Source of the DNA: Apus apus
Lineage: Eukaryota; Chordata; Aves; Apodiformes; Apodidae
Assembly: GCF_020740795.1 (NCBI RefSeq)
Contig: NC_067283.1
Coordinates: forward strand, 42,273,659 to 42,337,658
DNA length: 64,000 bases
Direction: 5' to 3'
Shown: piece after piece, positions 1-15,606 of the stretch
How positions within the stretch are numbered: position 1 is the stretch's first letter
How the letters are laid out: each line of letters starts with the position of its first letter
The notes under the pieces: model-generated
The model's database searches: none
What the model was told of the DNA's origin: nothing
What the model saw: only the letters and a program-made list of their open reading frames with translations
Position numbers and translations under genes: made by a program

Positions 1-129
1 ATGGCCTGAATTTTTGGATACATGTCAAATGGCACCATTTTTGTGAAAGCTGAAGTTAAATCACAGCAGAATCCAAAACATGAATTACAATTGCAGCTCC
101 TGCACTCTCCCCTGTCTCCTCTCCTGTAG
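1..129 (+). other. TGFBR2: TGFBR2 intron 4, 3' end
   Basis: This is the end of the intron before the first exon in the window. It has a pyrimidine-rich tract (about 101-125) and ends in TAG at 127-129, a normal splice acceptor. The large upstream exon encoding most of the receptor kinase lies outside the window. Confidence 0.85.
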
Positions 130-309
<180 letters not shown>

Positions 310-1364
310 TAGAAACACATGCTCTCATGGTTGTCTGGGGAGGAGGTGATTCTTTTTACCTCACTCTATTTTTTCCAGTGTCTCTGGATGCTGTAAATTA
401 ACAGGCCTTTGGTAGTATGAGATGTACATGCACATGACCAGGCCTGAAGAACAAGCACCTGAGTGCACACAAAAATTGTTCCTTGATCGGTGTAAGGATT
501 GGTTAAGCAGACCACTTTTAAATATTAATGTCTGTTTTTTTCCTATAACATCTTGAGTAGCCATGAGTTGACTCAGTCTGTTTGGCCTTGCCCAATTGGA
601 AATATCAAGACCAATAAGTAATAAATGCCTCCCTTTAACTTTCGTGGAATGTTAATTCTGAAGCAGTACTGGTTTGTGCTAGAAATCAGAAAAGTTTCTG
701 TTGAGATATCTGCATTACATATTGCCATATTCAAAGATTTTCACCTTACTTCAAGGACTAAAATGAGACTAAGTTACATATGAAAATTCTTCAGTCTGCT
801 AGAATTGTACATTCATTCTAACAAAAACTGCTGCACAATCCAGGGCTCTCACAGGCAGTCCAAGGAGTGAGGCTGTAAAAGGTAACACTAATGCGGATAT
901 TATAGTAGATATGGAACTATAATTTGGTTTGTTTCCCTTCTTCCAAAACCACAGAGGCTCGCTTTTCATTGCACTTGGCATGGTTCCATCTTGAAAAGCT
1001 GCCACGGAGACAGGACAGTCATGCAGGCTAGAGTACGAACATAGTGTACAGGAGGGAAACCAGTGTCCCATGGGAAGATGTGCATAGCAGCTTCTTGTTT
1101 CTCTACTAACATCCGTGGGATACCACAAGGGTGCCCATGGAGGTCTCTGAAGCCACTCTGGACAGTGGCTGTGTGGCTGCCTCGCAGTGTCCATGTGCAG
1201 GAGGGAGAAATGCCTCCACCTCAGTCTCCTCCTGTGTCTGACCAGCATTTGGTCTTGCTGGGTGGGCTGGATTGTGGGCAACAGATTTGCCCCAGCTTGC
1301 ACCCTGCCGGGAAAGCTACAAAGCAAGTATGTGTGCAGAAAGCTAGAGCTAGCATAAAAGCATG

Positions 1365-1397
1365 AAAAAAAAGAAAAAAAAAGAAAAAAAAAAAAAA
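1365..1397. repeat. A-rich simple repeat
   Basis: Runs of 8, 9 and 15 A are separated by single G bases. No recognisable retroelement lies immediately upstream, so this looks like a simple repeat rather than a retroposon tail. Confidence 0.8.
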
Positions 1398-4300
1398 GTC
1401 TTTTCTAGTTAAACATTTCGGGGAAAAAAACATTTGGTGCTTCAGGAGCTGAACCTCAGTCTGGGATATTCCAAGGCAAACCTATCCACATTTAACTGTC
1501 ATGGTCATGCTTGTTTCTAAGTGCATTGGCACAACATCAGCCTTTCATTAGCACTTTGTAAATGTGGCTGAGGAGATTTAAAACCAGAGAAAAAGGATCT
1601 TCGCCCTGTCTCTTGAGCTCTCTCTGTTTCTTGCATTTAGGAACTCACCTTATTAATATAAATATGAGCGATTCACTGTGGATTCTTTCATCTTTGCTGA
1701 TGCCCAAGTCTCTTCCTGTTCATATTTGCTGAGTAGGGCAAAATGGGGATTGTGGCAAAAGCAAACCTTATTACTGCTGTTCTCAGAAGGCAACTGCCTA
1801 AAAGAGGATATAAAGGGAGTTTCATAAGGAAGGAAAATCACCAACATGTTTAGCTAGAAGAGACTAACCCATTATAACCTTGAGAAGAAGAGCTGAAGTC
1901 ATCTCAGGAAAAGGAAAGATTTCTCTGGTCTAGCATGCACTTTGCTTTGAAGCTTAACCTCTGCCCACATCTGATTTTCCCTATTAATTTTGTCCCTTCA
2001 TCATCCTCATCTCCAGAAACACATTTCTTTAATATTGTTTCCCTATTTCAGTCACTTTTCCAGGGATTAAGTCCCCAGCAAAAACACAGGAGTATTTGGG
2101 CAGATCTGTAGGAGGTGGAACTTGGGCTTAGCGTCCCCACCCAGAGCAGTTAAATGCAACTCCCAGGAGGTAGCTCCCTTAACTTGTCACTGGTACTGAA
2201 CTGCAGCAGCATTGCATGGTTCCTCTCATTTCCCTCTTAGATTTTCCCCTGGTTCATGCAGTCTGGCTATCTTTGCAACCAGCTGGTGAAATACCCTTAC
2301 AGTGATTCATTACTACAACTCCCCCTCTGCTTTCTCTCTCCATCTGTCACTCGCGAGACTCCCTCCTCTCCTCTCAGCCTTCCTCAGGAGATGCCTCCAC
2401 TCACGCAAACCCCTTTTCTTCCTAAACTGAGATAAATTACCTCAAGTTTAAGCTGGAGTAGGCTGACCTGACTGCAGCCAGTCTTTCCAAAGGAGCCTAA
2501 AAGATGTAGGCACCATCTTTGCAGGGCAGGCTTGACTCCGGTGCCTCTCCTGGTCATTAGAGAAAGCCCATGGCAGCTTAGAGGGTAGAAGTGGCGATCT
2601 AAGCTGAGGCAGCAGCATTAGCAACTTTCATCAGGGAGGGAAGCATGTGGGGGGTGCTAACTGCCTTTCAGTCATGTAAAGGTAAAACGACTTACTTCTT
2701 TTACAAAGGTAGCTCTCAGGATTCATTTGTCAGCGTGCAGGTGTTTGGTGAGTGTGGGAGGCAGTGGAAGCAAATCTTTTCACTACAGCAGCTTTGTCAA
2801 ACATAGTCTCCCCGCTATGCCAGGCCTTTTCAGTCAGCAGACGTTTAAACAAAAATACCCAGCAGCATAATGCATACTGTGAAGCTGCTGTAGTAAATAA
2901 GCAGGTGGGGATTGGCTTTTGAGAAAGGCCATCATGTTCATTGTTACTTTGTTGTGCTAAATATGGAGAAGCAGAAATGGGACACGAGGGAAAGGGAAAC
3001 AGAGGCAAAGATCGAGTTTGACTGATTTTTCACTGGAGTATAATTTAAGAGGCATATTTAGAAACTCAGCAATACTACTTTGGGGAGAACTTCAACTGTT
3101 CCACACTGCTGTTAACTTGGTATTTCATTCAGCACAACAGCTGTGCACCAGATGCTGCACGTTGCAAGAAATATAATTTTCATCTAAACCACTTGCTTTC
3201 AGAGCAACACAGCTTTGGTGACTGAGGCAAGTATAATTTCTCTGACAGCCTCCTAGAAAGAAAAGAAAACCATCTGGTTTGTATCGAAGCTGCTACGGGT
3301 GGGGGACTGTTGGGGATGGCAGGGAAGGAGAGGAAAGGGAGCTTCTGGGTGCGTGGAGTTGCTAAAGTGGGAGAAGAGAAATTCCTCAGAAAATGGCGAT
3401 GTTTTTCATGCAGTATTGTACTCCCTGGTATGGTGTCTGGTTTCGGTATAGCAGCAGAGCTTTGTTTGAAATGGCAGCCTTGCTTTACCAGAGCTGTGTG
3501 TAATGTGAATAAAATCACTAATCTTATGCTTACTTGGAAAGAGTTTGTGGCAGCAGGGAGCATTTTGATAGCCTGTACAGCAGGGCTGTGCATGTGCTTT
3601 GGGCCCTGAGGTGGCTGCAGCTGAGGCCTGTTTTTAAGCCTTTCCCTCTGTGGAGCAGAGCCCAGTTAGGACATATCTGCACTGCTCTGACTTGTGGTGG
3701 CCTGTAACCCCGAGCTGGTACATCCATACAGTGCAGCATCACCCTGTAACAGTAACTCAGGTCCTCGAAATTTTCTACCTGTCACCACAATGCTACATGC
3801 AAGGTAGCAAGCTCTGTCCTTCAACAAGCCCAGCCAGCAGATAAACACTCGCTGCATGTTGGGTGCTGGTGTGCTTATGTGCTCTGCGTTCCTCTACTTT
3901 CCCACCTCAGGATCCAGCATGCAGTGACTAAGCAGCCTGTAACCATATGCTGATGGCAGAGCTCTTGCACTCCCAAACCTTTGGAAAGGAGACTGATCAT
4001 CAAATGTGAAGTCACTTAAAACATGTCTGTGCAAGGGAAACTGCATGTTGAGCTCACCCCTCCCAACTCATCCTCACCTTTCCCAGTGAGCGTTTGTATT
4101 CTGAAGGAACAGAGCAGGGAACCTAGGGTGAATGTGAAGCATTTGACAGCTCCTTAAACTTGGCAATGAAGTGGCTGTTGAGCCTCTGCGTAGTTCCTTT
4201 GTGAAATAGTTAAGTAGACCCACTATCCAATATACCTCTAGAATGAAGAAAGACATCATCTGCCCACACACGCAGGTGGGTGGGTGTGCATGACCTGTTG

Positions 4301-6439
4301 CAGTAGCTCCACCATCAATTGATTTATCCCCTTCTGTGGCTCCCCCTGTGTAAACTCTAAAAGGGAGAGGCATTTCAAAAAGATCTAAAATTCCTGAACA
4401 CAAGCCCACTGCTGTGGACTGTGCTCCACAGTTGATTTTTACTGGACTTCTGTCACCTCACTCCTGCTTTGATTCTACAAATGAGCCTTCATCTTCCAGC
4501 AGTTGTCATCCCACAGAAATCAGCAAGACAGATCACATGAAGGAATGTTTACAGGGTTTGCTGCTATGCTGTTCTGACCCAGAGGAAGAGAACCTCACTG
4601 CAAAGAGCTTAGAACAGTAAAAGATCATGAGTGAGGCATATTTTTCTTGAGGAACCCAGGGCCAATTTTTCCAAAGCATTCATCAGGAACAACAAATAGA
4701 TTTTCTGTAATGTCTCTGTTTAGGGCTGAAAATTCAATCCCAGCCTTTCCGAGAGTTATGGCCAGGCCAATGTCAAAAGCAAACAGAGGTACAGTGATTA
4801 TTAGTGCAAAGTAGCTCACAACCATAAAGATGAAATGCTGAAGGTTGAAGCTGAAGGAACCCTATGATTACTGAATGCTGGAGGTGCTGTAGTTCGTGGT
4901 ACCAGAGGTATTTATGATACTTCAGCCAGTTGTCATTTTTAGTGCCTAACTGGCCTAAAAAAAATCAAAAGAAATATGTAAGGCATGAAAAACAGATGCA
5001 GCATCTGTGTACAGCTGTGCACAAGGAGATAGGCACAAACATTTTAACCTTCCTCAAACTGACATCTGTTACATCTACTGTAGCACATCAATATGATACA
5101 TTAATAACCCCAACTATTATTGCAAAACCTGCCTGGCACCTGAGATTCCACAGCATAAGGATGATTTACTGTGAGAGGATTCTGTTGGCTTTTCTTTCTA
5201 AGGGAAAGAGAAGCAAGATAATGAATAGGAAGAAAATGTTGCATGCTTTTCAAACTGGGGGAAGGCACAACTGAATTACTATAAAGTTATTACAGTGAAT
5301 TGGCATCTGACTTCAATTTGTCTTTCTTTACCATAAAAAAACCCACCCAAAACCAACAAAAAAATCTGAACTTGAAAAACCTATTCAGTCTTTATATTTG
5401 AAAGAGGAATACTCATAGCATACAAAGAATTTCTCAAACATGGAAAATGTGTTACAAGCCTATCAATTCCCTGGGAAGGTTTCCCTTCCCCCATTTGGAC
5501 CGTCTTGTGAACCTGAATGGCATCAGATGAAGCTCGGTGAGAGGGAACACATCAGCACTGCAGCACCAGCTTCACTCTGTTGAACAGACTCCTCTGACTC
5601 CTCATAGCACGAGAAGATATTAGAGCCTTGGCTGATGTCCATGAGCGCTACCATAATCAAACCATGACTGATGGAGATGGTGTAGGAAATGGGCGTCTAG
5701 GTCACGCTATTTAAATTTTCCCAGGAAACTTCAATATTTTGGTTTGCTTTTAAAGTAGAGGTATCTGCTTTGTAATCATTGTGCATCTGCTGCACATGAA
5801 TCCAGATCTGACCAATGAGATGGCAGCTTCCCAATTAACCTCTAGGGCTAGAGTCTTGTAAGTTTACTTTGGCTGAGTAATCTCTTAACACAGATTAATG
5901 CAGGTGAAAGTGGTATGACTTCTTGCAGAGGGATAGAAAGCAAAGCAGACTTTGCCCTTAAGTCTTAAAGAAAGTGATTTACATATGAGAAGATAGGAGT
6001 TGTGTTTCAGGACTATATCCACTCTTCAGAGCATTTTGTGGCCAGTGGCCAGCACCAGACAGTTCAGGAGAAGGGAGACAGAGCTCTGCAGGAGGCATCT
6101 GTGAGGTGATCTGCTGCATTGAACACACAGTTGTTTGCAGCTGGATGTCTAAATACTGAACTTTAAAGTACAAGGATCAATGTCCATTCAAAAATGTTTG
6201 GTATCATATCTTGGCTATTCTTTTTAAGCATTAGAAATTCCCTCTCTTTTTCTGTAGCCTATAGTCTTCATCTCGTGGCCATCATGTGGAAATGAAATTT
6301 ATGGCCTGACTCTAAGGCTTTGGAGAAAATTCCACCTTTTAACTCTGTTCATTACTACCTTGTTTTTATCATGAGACGTGTCAATCGGAAGGATCTGACC
6401 TGTCTTATATTTATCATTAGTTACTTTCAGTATTTTACC

Positions 6440-6720
6440 ATATGATTTCTTACCTTTCTCTCCAAATAAAACAAAGCCAAGCTTTAGATGTTCTTTCCAT
6501 TTTTTCTAAGCCTTTAATAATTCTTATCACCCTTCTTGGAGCTTCTTTTTACCCCTTGAGCAGCACTGGACGCTGCATTTGAACTTTGGTTGTAGCATTA
6601 CACAACAGTGCTGTCTGCCATCTCGTTCATCTCTCTTCACACATCTCCTGGGCACTCGCATTCTTCAGACTGCCTTGTAGATTACACTTCAGATTTCTTG
6701 CCCTCAATTAATTCCTAGAA
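6440..6720 (-). mobile_element. Old degraded CR1-like LINE fragment, 3' region
   Basis: Read on the plus strand, this stretch resembles the reverse complement of the terminal part of old amniote CR1 elements. It has a block like 'tctaagcctttaataattc', then a CTCTTCTGGAGC-like block, then 'agcactggacgctgcattt', then a 'gcattacacaacagtg' block, in that order. In the family this corresponds to the end of the RT open frame and the 3' flank. It is highly diverged and the boundaries are approximate. The assignment rests on remembered consensus and needs a repeat search. Confidence 0.5.
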
Positions 6721-7634
6721 AGAAATATGAGGCAGTAGAACAGGCCAACTTTATAAATCTTCATCTAATACTCGCAAGTCATTAGTGAGTGAAGTCTCCA
6801 TCTGTTCTCAAAGAAACCACAGCATTTTCTACACTGTGTCAGCATCTACTGTAATATTTCCGCTCTCAGAGATTTCTTGAGTTTTCTCCAAAGGTCCCAT
6901 ATGTCTGCCTCTTCCTTTCTCCAAAGAAAAGTAAAGAAAATATGCAACATGCAGACAAAAGCTATAATGGCAGCAACCCCTTCAGGAAGCTGTGCCCCTA
7001 CATCATAGGCCAAAACTGGCCCATTTTGGGAAAGAGGCCTAAAATAAAAGCAGACTACTACTTTCTATGAGGGAACATGGCTCAATAATAAACAAGGGTG
7101 GTGTAGCAGCTTCAAGCACTGCTTCTTGCTGCATCTTTGTCCTTTTCAAGCAACTGTTTCCTGCTAGCAATCTGGCACATTAGTATCAACCATGACCTAG
7201 ACAGATTTCAGTTTATATTTCACCTGGTAAGCATGTGTGGACTCTGTGGGACCTAAGGGAGACCAAAGTAACCCTTTCTTGCAAGCCTGGCTCAGGCAAA
7301 ACTCACCTTGAAGCTCCTATGTGTTCTGCTTCAGCACAGATTAAAAGGCTCACAAACCATTATAGGTTACTGTGCTGCTCTGACTGTTGCTAATATGATT
7401 ATGTACTAAAGTGTTTAAATGAAAATTGTTTAGTTGGCTAGGAAAGAAAAAGGGAGTGAGAAAGGGAGTGTGTGGGAGAAACACATTTGAAACATTTTTA
7501 AAAATGCCAGCTGGCTTTGCTTTGTTTGGAGCTGGTCAAGCAGAACAGTGGCACTGAGCAGCTAATCAGTAGCTCCTACTGCTCCAGAGAACAGCCAGCT
7601 CCCTTCACACTTGGCACCAGCACAGCACAGCTGA

Positions 7635-11091
<3,457 letters not shown>

Positions 11092-11271
11092 GGCATCCAG
11101 ATGGTGTGTGAAACTCTCATTGAGTGCTGGGACCATGACCCCGAGGCTCGGCTCACGGCGCAGTGCGTTGCGGAGCGCTTCAGTGAGTTCAAGCACCACG
11201 ACAAGCTCTCAGGAAGAAGCTGTTCGGAGGAGAAGATCCCTGAAGATGGCTCTGTCACCACTGCCAAGTAG
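11092..11271 (+). CDS. TGFBR2: TGF-beta receptor type II, terminal coding exon 7
   Basis: This exon encodes the last 59 residues and the TAG stop (11269-11271). It opens with [20 protein letters not shown], continues [10 protein letters not shown], which is kinase subdomain XI, and ends with a short tail [20 protein letters not shown]. The Arg codons equivalent to human R528 (11149-11151) and R537, both known sites of Loeys-Dietz mutations, are conserved. The coding part is 180 bp, as in human (c.1525-1704). Differences from human cluster in the helix and tail: FKHHDK against LEHLDR, and SVTTAK against SLNTTK. The acceptor is CTCTCTGCAG before base 11092. Together the three exons give 149 residues, matching human codons 419-567. 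Confidence 0.97.
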   Translation, partial: GIQMVCETLIECWDHDPEARLTAQCVAERFSEFKHHDKLSGRSCSEEKIPEDGSVTTAK

Positions 11272-11556
11272 CATGCACCCAAGAGCTCCAAAGTGGAGGG
11301 AAGTTGCTCCTAGATGCATTCACCTTGGCAAAGGAAGAAGTCTCGATCGGTGCCTTGACTTGCTTCCTGGAGGACTGAGGCTGTCACTACTCCCGTTAGA
11401 CTCTGGCTCCAGACAGGGAGAAGTTTTCATGGGAATTAAAAGCTGGGGAGTAGGTATAATATCCTAGCATTGGCTGCCAGCATCATGCCATAGGAGGAGC
11501 TATGTATGTTAGCACTTCCTCAGGAAACGAGATTTGAAAATAGCCAATAACATTAT

Positions 11557-11564
11557 GCACTTTA
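11557..11564 (+). promoter_or_regulatory. TGFBR2: Putative miR-17/20/93/106 family target site (8-mer)
   Basis: GCACTTTA is the 8-mer match to the AAAGUGC seed of the miR-17 family. It lies about 285 nt after the stop in a 3' UTR block that looks conserved with mammals. TGFBR2 is an established miR-17~92/106b-family target in mammals. Use of this site in this species is inferred. Confidence 0.55.
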
Positions 11565-11599
11565 TTAATGCCTGTATATAACTATGAAATTGCTATTTT

Positions 11600-11668
11600 T
11601 ATATATATATACACATATATATAAATAAAATGTGTGTATATGTATATATATATATCTATATCTATAAA
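11600..11668 (+). repeat. AT/GT dinucleotide repeat in the TGFBR2 3' UTR
   Basis: Alternating TA and TG steps run through this stretch, ending in CTATATCTATA. It contains AATAAA at 11624-11629. A TA-rich repeat sits at the same place in the human transcript as I remember it, so it may be maintained rather than random. The RNA could fold into an AU hairpin. Confidence 0.8.
11624..11629 (+). terminator. TGFBR2: Possible proximal poly(A) signal
   Basis: AATAAA occurs about 350 nt after the stop, followed by a GU/AU-rich stretch that could serve as a downstream element. Use would give a short 3' UTR that keeps the GCACTTTA site. It could equally be a chance product of the AT repeat. Confidence 0.3.
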
Positions 11669-12261
11669 CAGCCATGCTCTGAAAAAAAAGAGTTTCTAAA
11701 AAGAGTGCTTCCAGGAAATTACCAGTGTGTTAGAGAACCCTCCCTCTTCGGGAAGGAGCTTGAGGAGACTGGCATAGCACGGCACCAGCAGTTAGGCACT
11801 AAACACTCTGCCAAAAAGTTAGGAATAATATGTGCTAAGAAGATGGCTTTCAAAGCGTGTGCTGTGACCTCCTGGCTGTGGCCCTGCAGTTCACAGTTGC
11901 AGTAGCAGCGTCACAGCAGACCAGCCAATTTGGCTTTGCAGTTGTACCTCTGCATTCCTATCTGCAGCACGTTTTGGAAGGTTCAGGGATGCCTTTGCCC
12001 TCTCACCTTATCCCCAGTGCCTTCATAGCATCCCAGAATGGGAATGTGAAGAGGTTTGGTCCCTCCCACACGTTTCCATACAGAGGTCGTTAATGTATGT
12101 TTATTGCTTTGAATTCGTGCTGCTTGCAAGCAGGTTGCAAGACATCAGCGGGTTGTTTTCCCCTCCTCCCACCCCCACCACCAAACCATACCCAAGACAA
12201 GGCCAGCAATAATCCAAGCAGATGTTTTATATTTGCTGTGCGTTCTGAGTGCAGGCAGTAC

Positions 12262-12278
12262 TTTTTTTTTTTTTTTTT
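12262..12278 (+). repeat. T17 homopolymer in the TGFBR2 3' UTR
   Basis: An uninterrupted run of 17 T. Nothing else is notable. Confidence 0.85.
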
Positions 12279-12565
12279 CCTTCCTCTTACCTTGATTGTG
12301 TTATTATAAATGAAACATTTTTTTCCCTGTACAGCATGTCTAACTGCTTGACACACCACAGTATGACTCTGTTCCATGCTGTCTAGAGAAAAGTAAGAGA
12401 CAATGGTCAGTGCCTTTATTTTTGCAAAAGGACCTTGGAGGTAAGGGAAAGCTCCGTTCTCCAAAATGTTTAAGACAGTTAACATCACATTAGGCCTATA
12501 TAAATGACAGCAGTGTGCTTAATAAGTGCTAACAATTTTGTCTTCAGGAGTTTTGCAGTGATTTC

Positions 12566-12612
12566 CACACACACACCCCCACACCCCCCCCCCTTTTTTT
12601 TTCTTTTTTTTT
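12566..12612 (+). repeat. CA / C10 / T-rich simple repeat in the TGFBR2 3' UTR
   Basis: An ACACAC tract passes into a run of 10 C, then 9 T, a C and 9 T. The transcript would carry a long pyrimidine tract suitable for PCBP or PTB binding. That role is inference. Confidence 0.8.
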
Positions 12613-13268
12613 AATCCGGTGCCATTTATTAAACCCCTTTGACAGATAAACATCGATACTCATCAAGCAGACATTGCCATGGAAGTCAAGAGGAATCAAG
12701 ATTATTCAAATAGGAGTTATGATTTATGATGACAAGGATTTTATTTGAAATGGGTTTGGATCTGTTTCCTCCCCTTCCCCCGTTTTAACCGAACCACTCA
12801 GAAATACTTAAACAGGCCGAGAAAAGCCTCAACAGCAGCAGTGGAGGCCACAATGTGAGATTTCCAAGGGGGAAGGGATGATCTGTATTTTGTGAGGATG
12901 CGAGGGGTGGGCAGAGGCGAGGGGTCTGGGGTAGGGGGCAAGGAGGGGAGCGGGGAGGACCCCTTCCTCTTCCTCCATCCACGTGGTGAGTCAAGGAATG
13001 GCGACCGGTAGTTCCTGACAATACTGACAGTTTTATGTTTGGGTGTGTTGTTTTGGTTTTGTTTGTTTTTTTTTTTACTACTACACATAAAGGAAAAAAA
13101 TTGGTTCTTTTAAGGAATATTTCACCTGTACATCATGTATGAAATAGGAATGTGAACAATATATACTCTAGTATATCAAATGTTTCAAGCACTTAACTTG
13201 CTTTGTAAACAATTTTGGGGTGTTTTTTTGTCTGTTTTGTTTTTATAAATCAAATGTTTATCGGAGCA

Positions 13269-13274
13269 AATAAA
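13269..13274 (+). terminator. TGFBR2: Main TGFBR2 poly(A) signal
   Basis: AATAAA sits in GCAAATAAAATAACACC at the end of a block that resembles the last 200 nt of the human TGFBR2 mRNA. The T/G-rich GTTTGTCTTTAATC just downstream fits a downstream element. Cleavage is expected near 13285-13295. Confidence 0.75.
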
Positions 13275-13290
13275 ATAACACCAACTCACG

Positions 13291-14069
13291 TTTGTCTTTA
13301 ATCTTCGGAACATCCAGAATAGGGAGAGAGCTCTTCCTACAGTGAACCCTATCAAAAAATGAATGCTCAGCAAGTCCTTTGCTGCTTTGTCCTGCTTTGC
13401 TAATGACATCTTCCCCTGGTCTCCATTCTGCCCTTCAGCAGAACAGCACTAGCAGATCTCCAAACATGCTGTCCCATTATGCCTTACAGTTTAAAACCTT
13501 CACTAGTCTCAGGGTAGAGGAAGGAGAACAGGATTCATGGCTTATGCTGTCCTACTTTTAGGTTGCTCAGTTCTCAGTGCAGCTAAGTTAAAGCTAAGTT
13601 CTCAGTGCACCTTTGTTTTGGTGTTGGTATTAAAGTGAGCCAGAAGACAGCCCATTTAATCTGTGTCACTGAAAAGTGTATGATTAATGTGCTTGTGCCT
13701 TACAGCTACTACTCTCCAGTCAGAGCTTTCACCTTTATAACCCAATACCCCTTCCATGGAAGACATGCAGAACACAAGGACCACATAAACAAAGAGCAAA
13801 CTACCTCCCTCCCCTCAAAATAATTGCCTCAAAAGTGACTTAGGTTGAGGTTAAGCCTATACACAGGATGCAGCCCACTAGTGCCTGATTCAGACATCTG
13901 AGACTCTCCAGCTATCAACATTTTTCCCAGGAGATGTACATTGGTGCAAAAACCTGCACCAGAGTCATGCTTGGCTGGGCTGAATAGCTCCTTTTGAACC
14001 TTCAGTTCAGCATTCCCCAAACAAGTGCCCAAGTGTAACTGAGGCTGGCAGGGATCTCTGATTCAGGAA
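13291..14069. other. Intergenic, no feature seen
   Basis: This follows the inferred TGFBR2 3' end. It includes a short direct repeat, AGTTCTCAGTGCA, at about 13569 and 13597. No gene or clear transposon was recognised. Confidence 0.6.
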
Positions 14070-14215
14070 CTGTGCTCGCTGGTCATCTGGTTCAAAACAG
14101 GCAGCTTAGCTCAGTTTGCTCAAGACCTCCTTGATTTTTTGAGTATGTTCAATGCTAATGATTTCACAGCCTCCCTGGGCACCTGGTGCTCCAAACAGAG
14201 CAACACACATAGCCA
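14070..14215 (-). mobile_element. Degraded CR1 LINE 3' fragment
   Basis: The plus strand reads like the complement of a CR1 3' region. A GGTCATCTGGTTCAAAACAG block is followed by CTCAGTTTGCTCAAGACCTC and then CACAGCCTCCCTGGGCACCT, in the order expected for the avian family. It is old and diverged, and the terminal octamers are not visible. Confidence 0.5.
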
Positions 14216-15550
14216 GTGCCAGGTGTCATGCAAAGCACAGCAGCCACACCTAGACATCTAGCAAAATGGGGGCTTTGTGAGGAAGGCCTGGCATACGTGC
14301 ACCCGTAGGCAGGGAGCTGCAGATGACCAGCTCTTCCTCCAAGCTAGCTACCCTCTGCCTTGTGTTACTAGACGAAAAATCAAACTGCAGAGTGAGGATG
14401 CTCTGCAGCCAGCTGAAACCAGCTGCCCAGGGACAACATGGAGGGGCCTTCAGAGACCCACGCTGCGGAGCTGCTGCCAAGGGTGCAGTCAGGACAGGAT
14501 CCACACCAGCTGCAAGGCAGCACTGCCAGCACCAGCTGTAGTTGTTCCAACACTGAGGGACAGTGGGATGCTCCACAGCCCCAGAAAACATTAATGGTGC
14601 AGCATTCCCTTCTCTCACGTTCCTTCAGTGAAAGCCATGTACAAAATACCGCTCATCTCCCCTGTGGGCAGGCAAAGCCTCACTGCCCAGACCTCCGTGG
14701 TTTCTGGCAGTGCTTGGACCAGCCCTAGGCAAGCCTAGCGTCACTGTGGTCAGCCTCAGCAGCTATTGGGGCACTGGTGGCAGTCGGCACCCCTCCCCAG
14801 GCCTCACCACTGGGCACCTCTTGGCAAAGATCTTCAAGCCCTGAGAATGACAGTGGCTCAAAGGCCAAGTCTTTTTGGCATAACAAGGCAAACGAGTGTC
14901 GTAAAAATAAATGTAAAGTGCATTAAGAAATGTAAATGTAGCAGGCCTCTTCAGAGACCTTTCAGTTTTGAAATGAAATACAAAATATCCTTGAAGTAAG
15001 GTACATTATATCCTTCTAATATTTTTTTCAATTAAGACTTTTTTTTTTTTTAATCTTAAATAAGGTATTCAACATCCTTCTGTAAGCAGCTCTTAATTAG
15101 CATGTCAATCAGCATTTTATCGTTAGGGTACACAGCAAGGAGGCTCCAGCTGTGCAATGCAGGAGGCTGTCCTGCACTGGGTTTACTACTGAACCATGCA
15201 ATGGGCTAAACTGGATGGCAAAGTTTCCTGGTGCAGCCTGCCTCTGTGTTACCAGTTCATACAACTCCCAGCACAATGGGAATTTGACCCCCTTCTAGAA
15301 TATTCCCAACTGCTACTGGAATAGTCATGAACAATAAAAGAAGTAAAAAATCCTGACCCAGCTCCTGAGGGAGAAAAAAAGCAAAGAAAAAGGGAGACAT
15401 TAAGACATCCTTATTCTGAATGCTCCTGGAAACAAACTGGGCCACATGTCGAGCACCTGCAATATCGTCCTCAAGCCAGCTGTGCTGGGCCCCAAGGGCT
15501 TCCTCTGCTTCCAGAGGAACACTGATTAATTTATTTCCTGATTCTTAGCT

Positions 15551-15606
15551 CTGTCTCTCTCTCTCTCTTGCTTCTCTTTTTTTTTTTTTTTCCTCTTTTT
15601 TTTTGG
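15551..15606. repeat. CT/T pyrimidine simple repeat
   Basis: A CT dinucleotide run is followed by poly-T interrupted by CC and C. It is a polypurine/polypyrimidine tract on one strand. Confidence 0.85.

Larger units (their letters stand above)
11272..13290 (+). other. TGFBR2: TGFBR2 3' untranslated region
   Basis: Non-coding sequence follows the stop codon. Two parts resemble the human TGFBR2 3' UTR as I remember it. One is 11557-11680: GCACTTTA, then a TTAATGCCTGTATATAACTA block, then an AU repeat and GCCATGCTCTGAAAA. The other is about 13070-13275: ACTACTACACATAAAGG, CATGTATGAAATAGGAATGT, ATATACTCT, TCAAGCACTTA, then the poly(A) signal. The order is the same as in human and the total length, about 2.0 kb, is plausible. 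The middle part is less similar and contains T- and C-rich simple repeats. The exact cleavage site is inferred to lie 10-25 nt after the signal at 13269. Confidence 0.85.

Noticed and set aside
799..1326. Longest open frame in the window (175 codons, minus strand) in TGFBR2 intron 5
   Set aside because: It has low-complexity, Trp/Pro/Cys-rich chance composition, an overlapping plus-strand frame, and no recognisable domain or splice and promoter context.
14250..14730. Overlapping frames on both strands in a GC-richer intergenic stretch
   Set aside because: Frames on both strands of the same DNA without recognisable protein. Explained by low stop density at higher GC.
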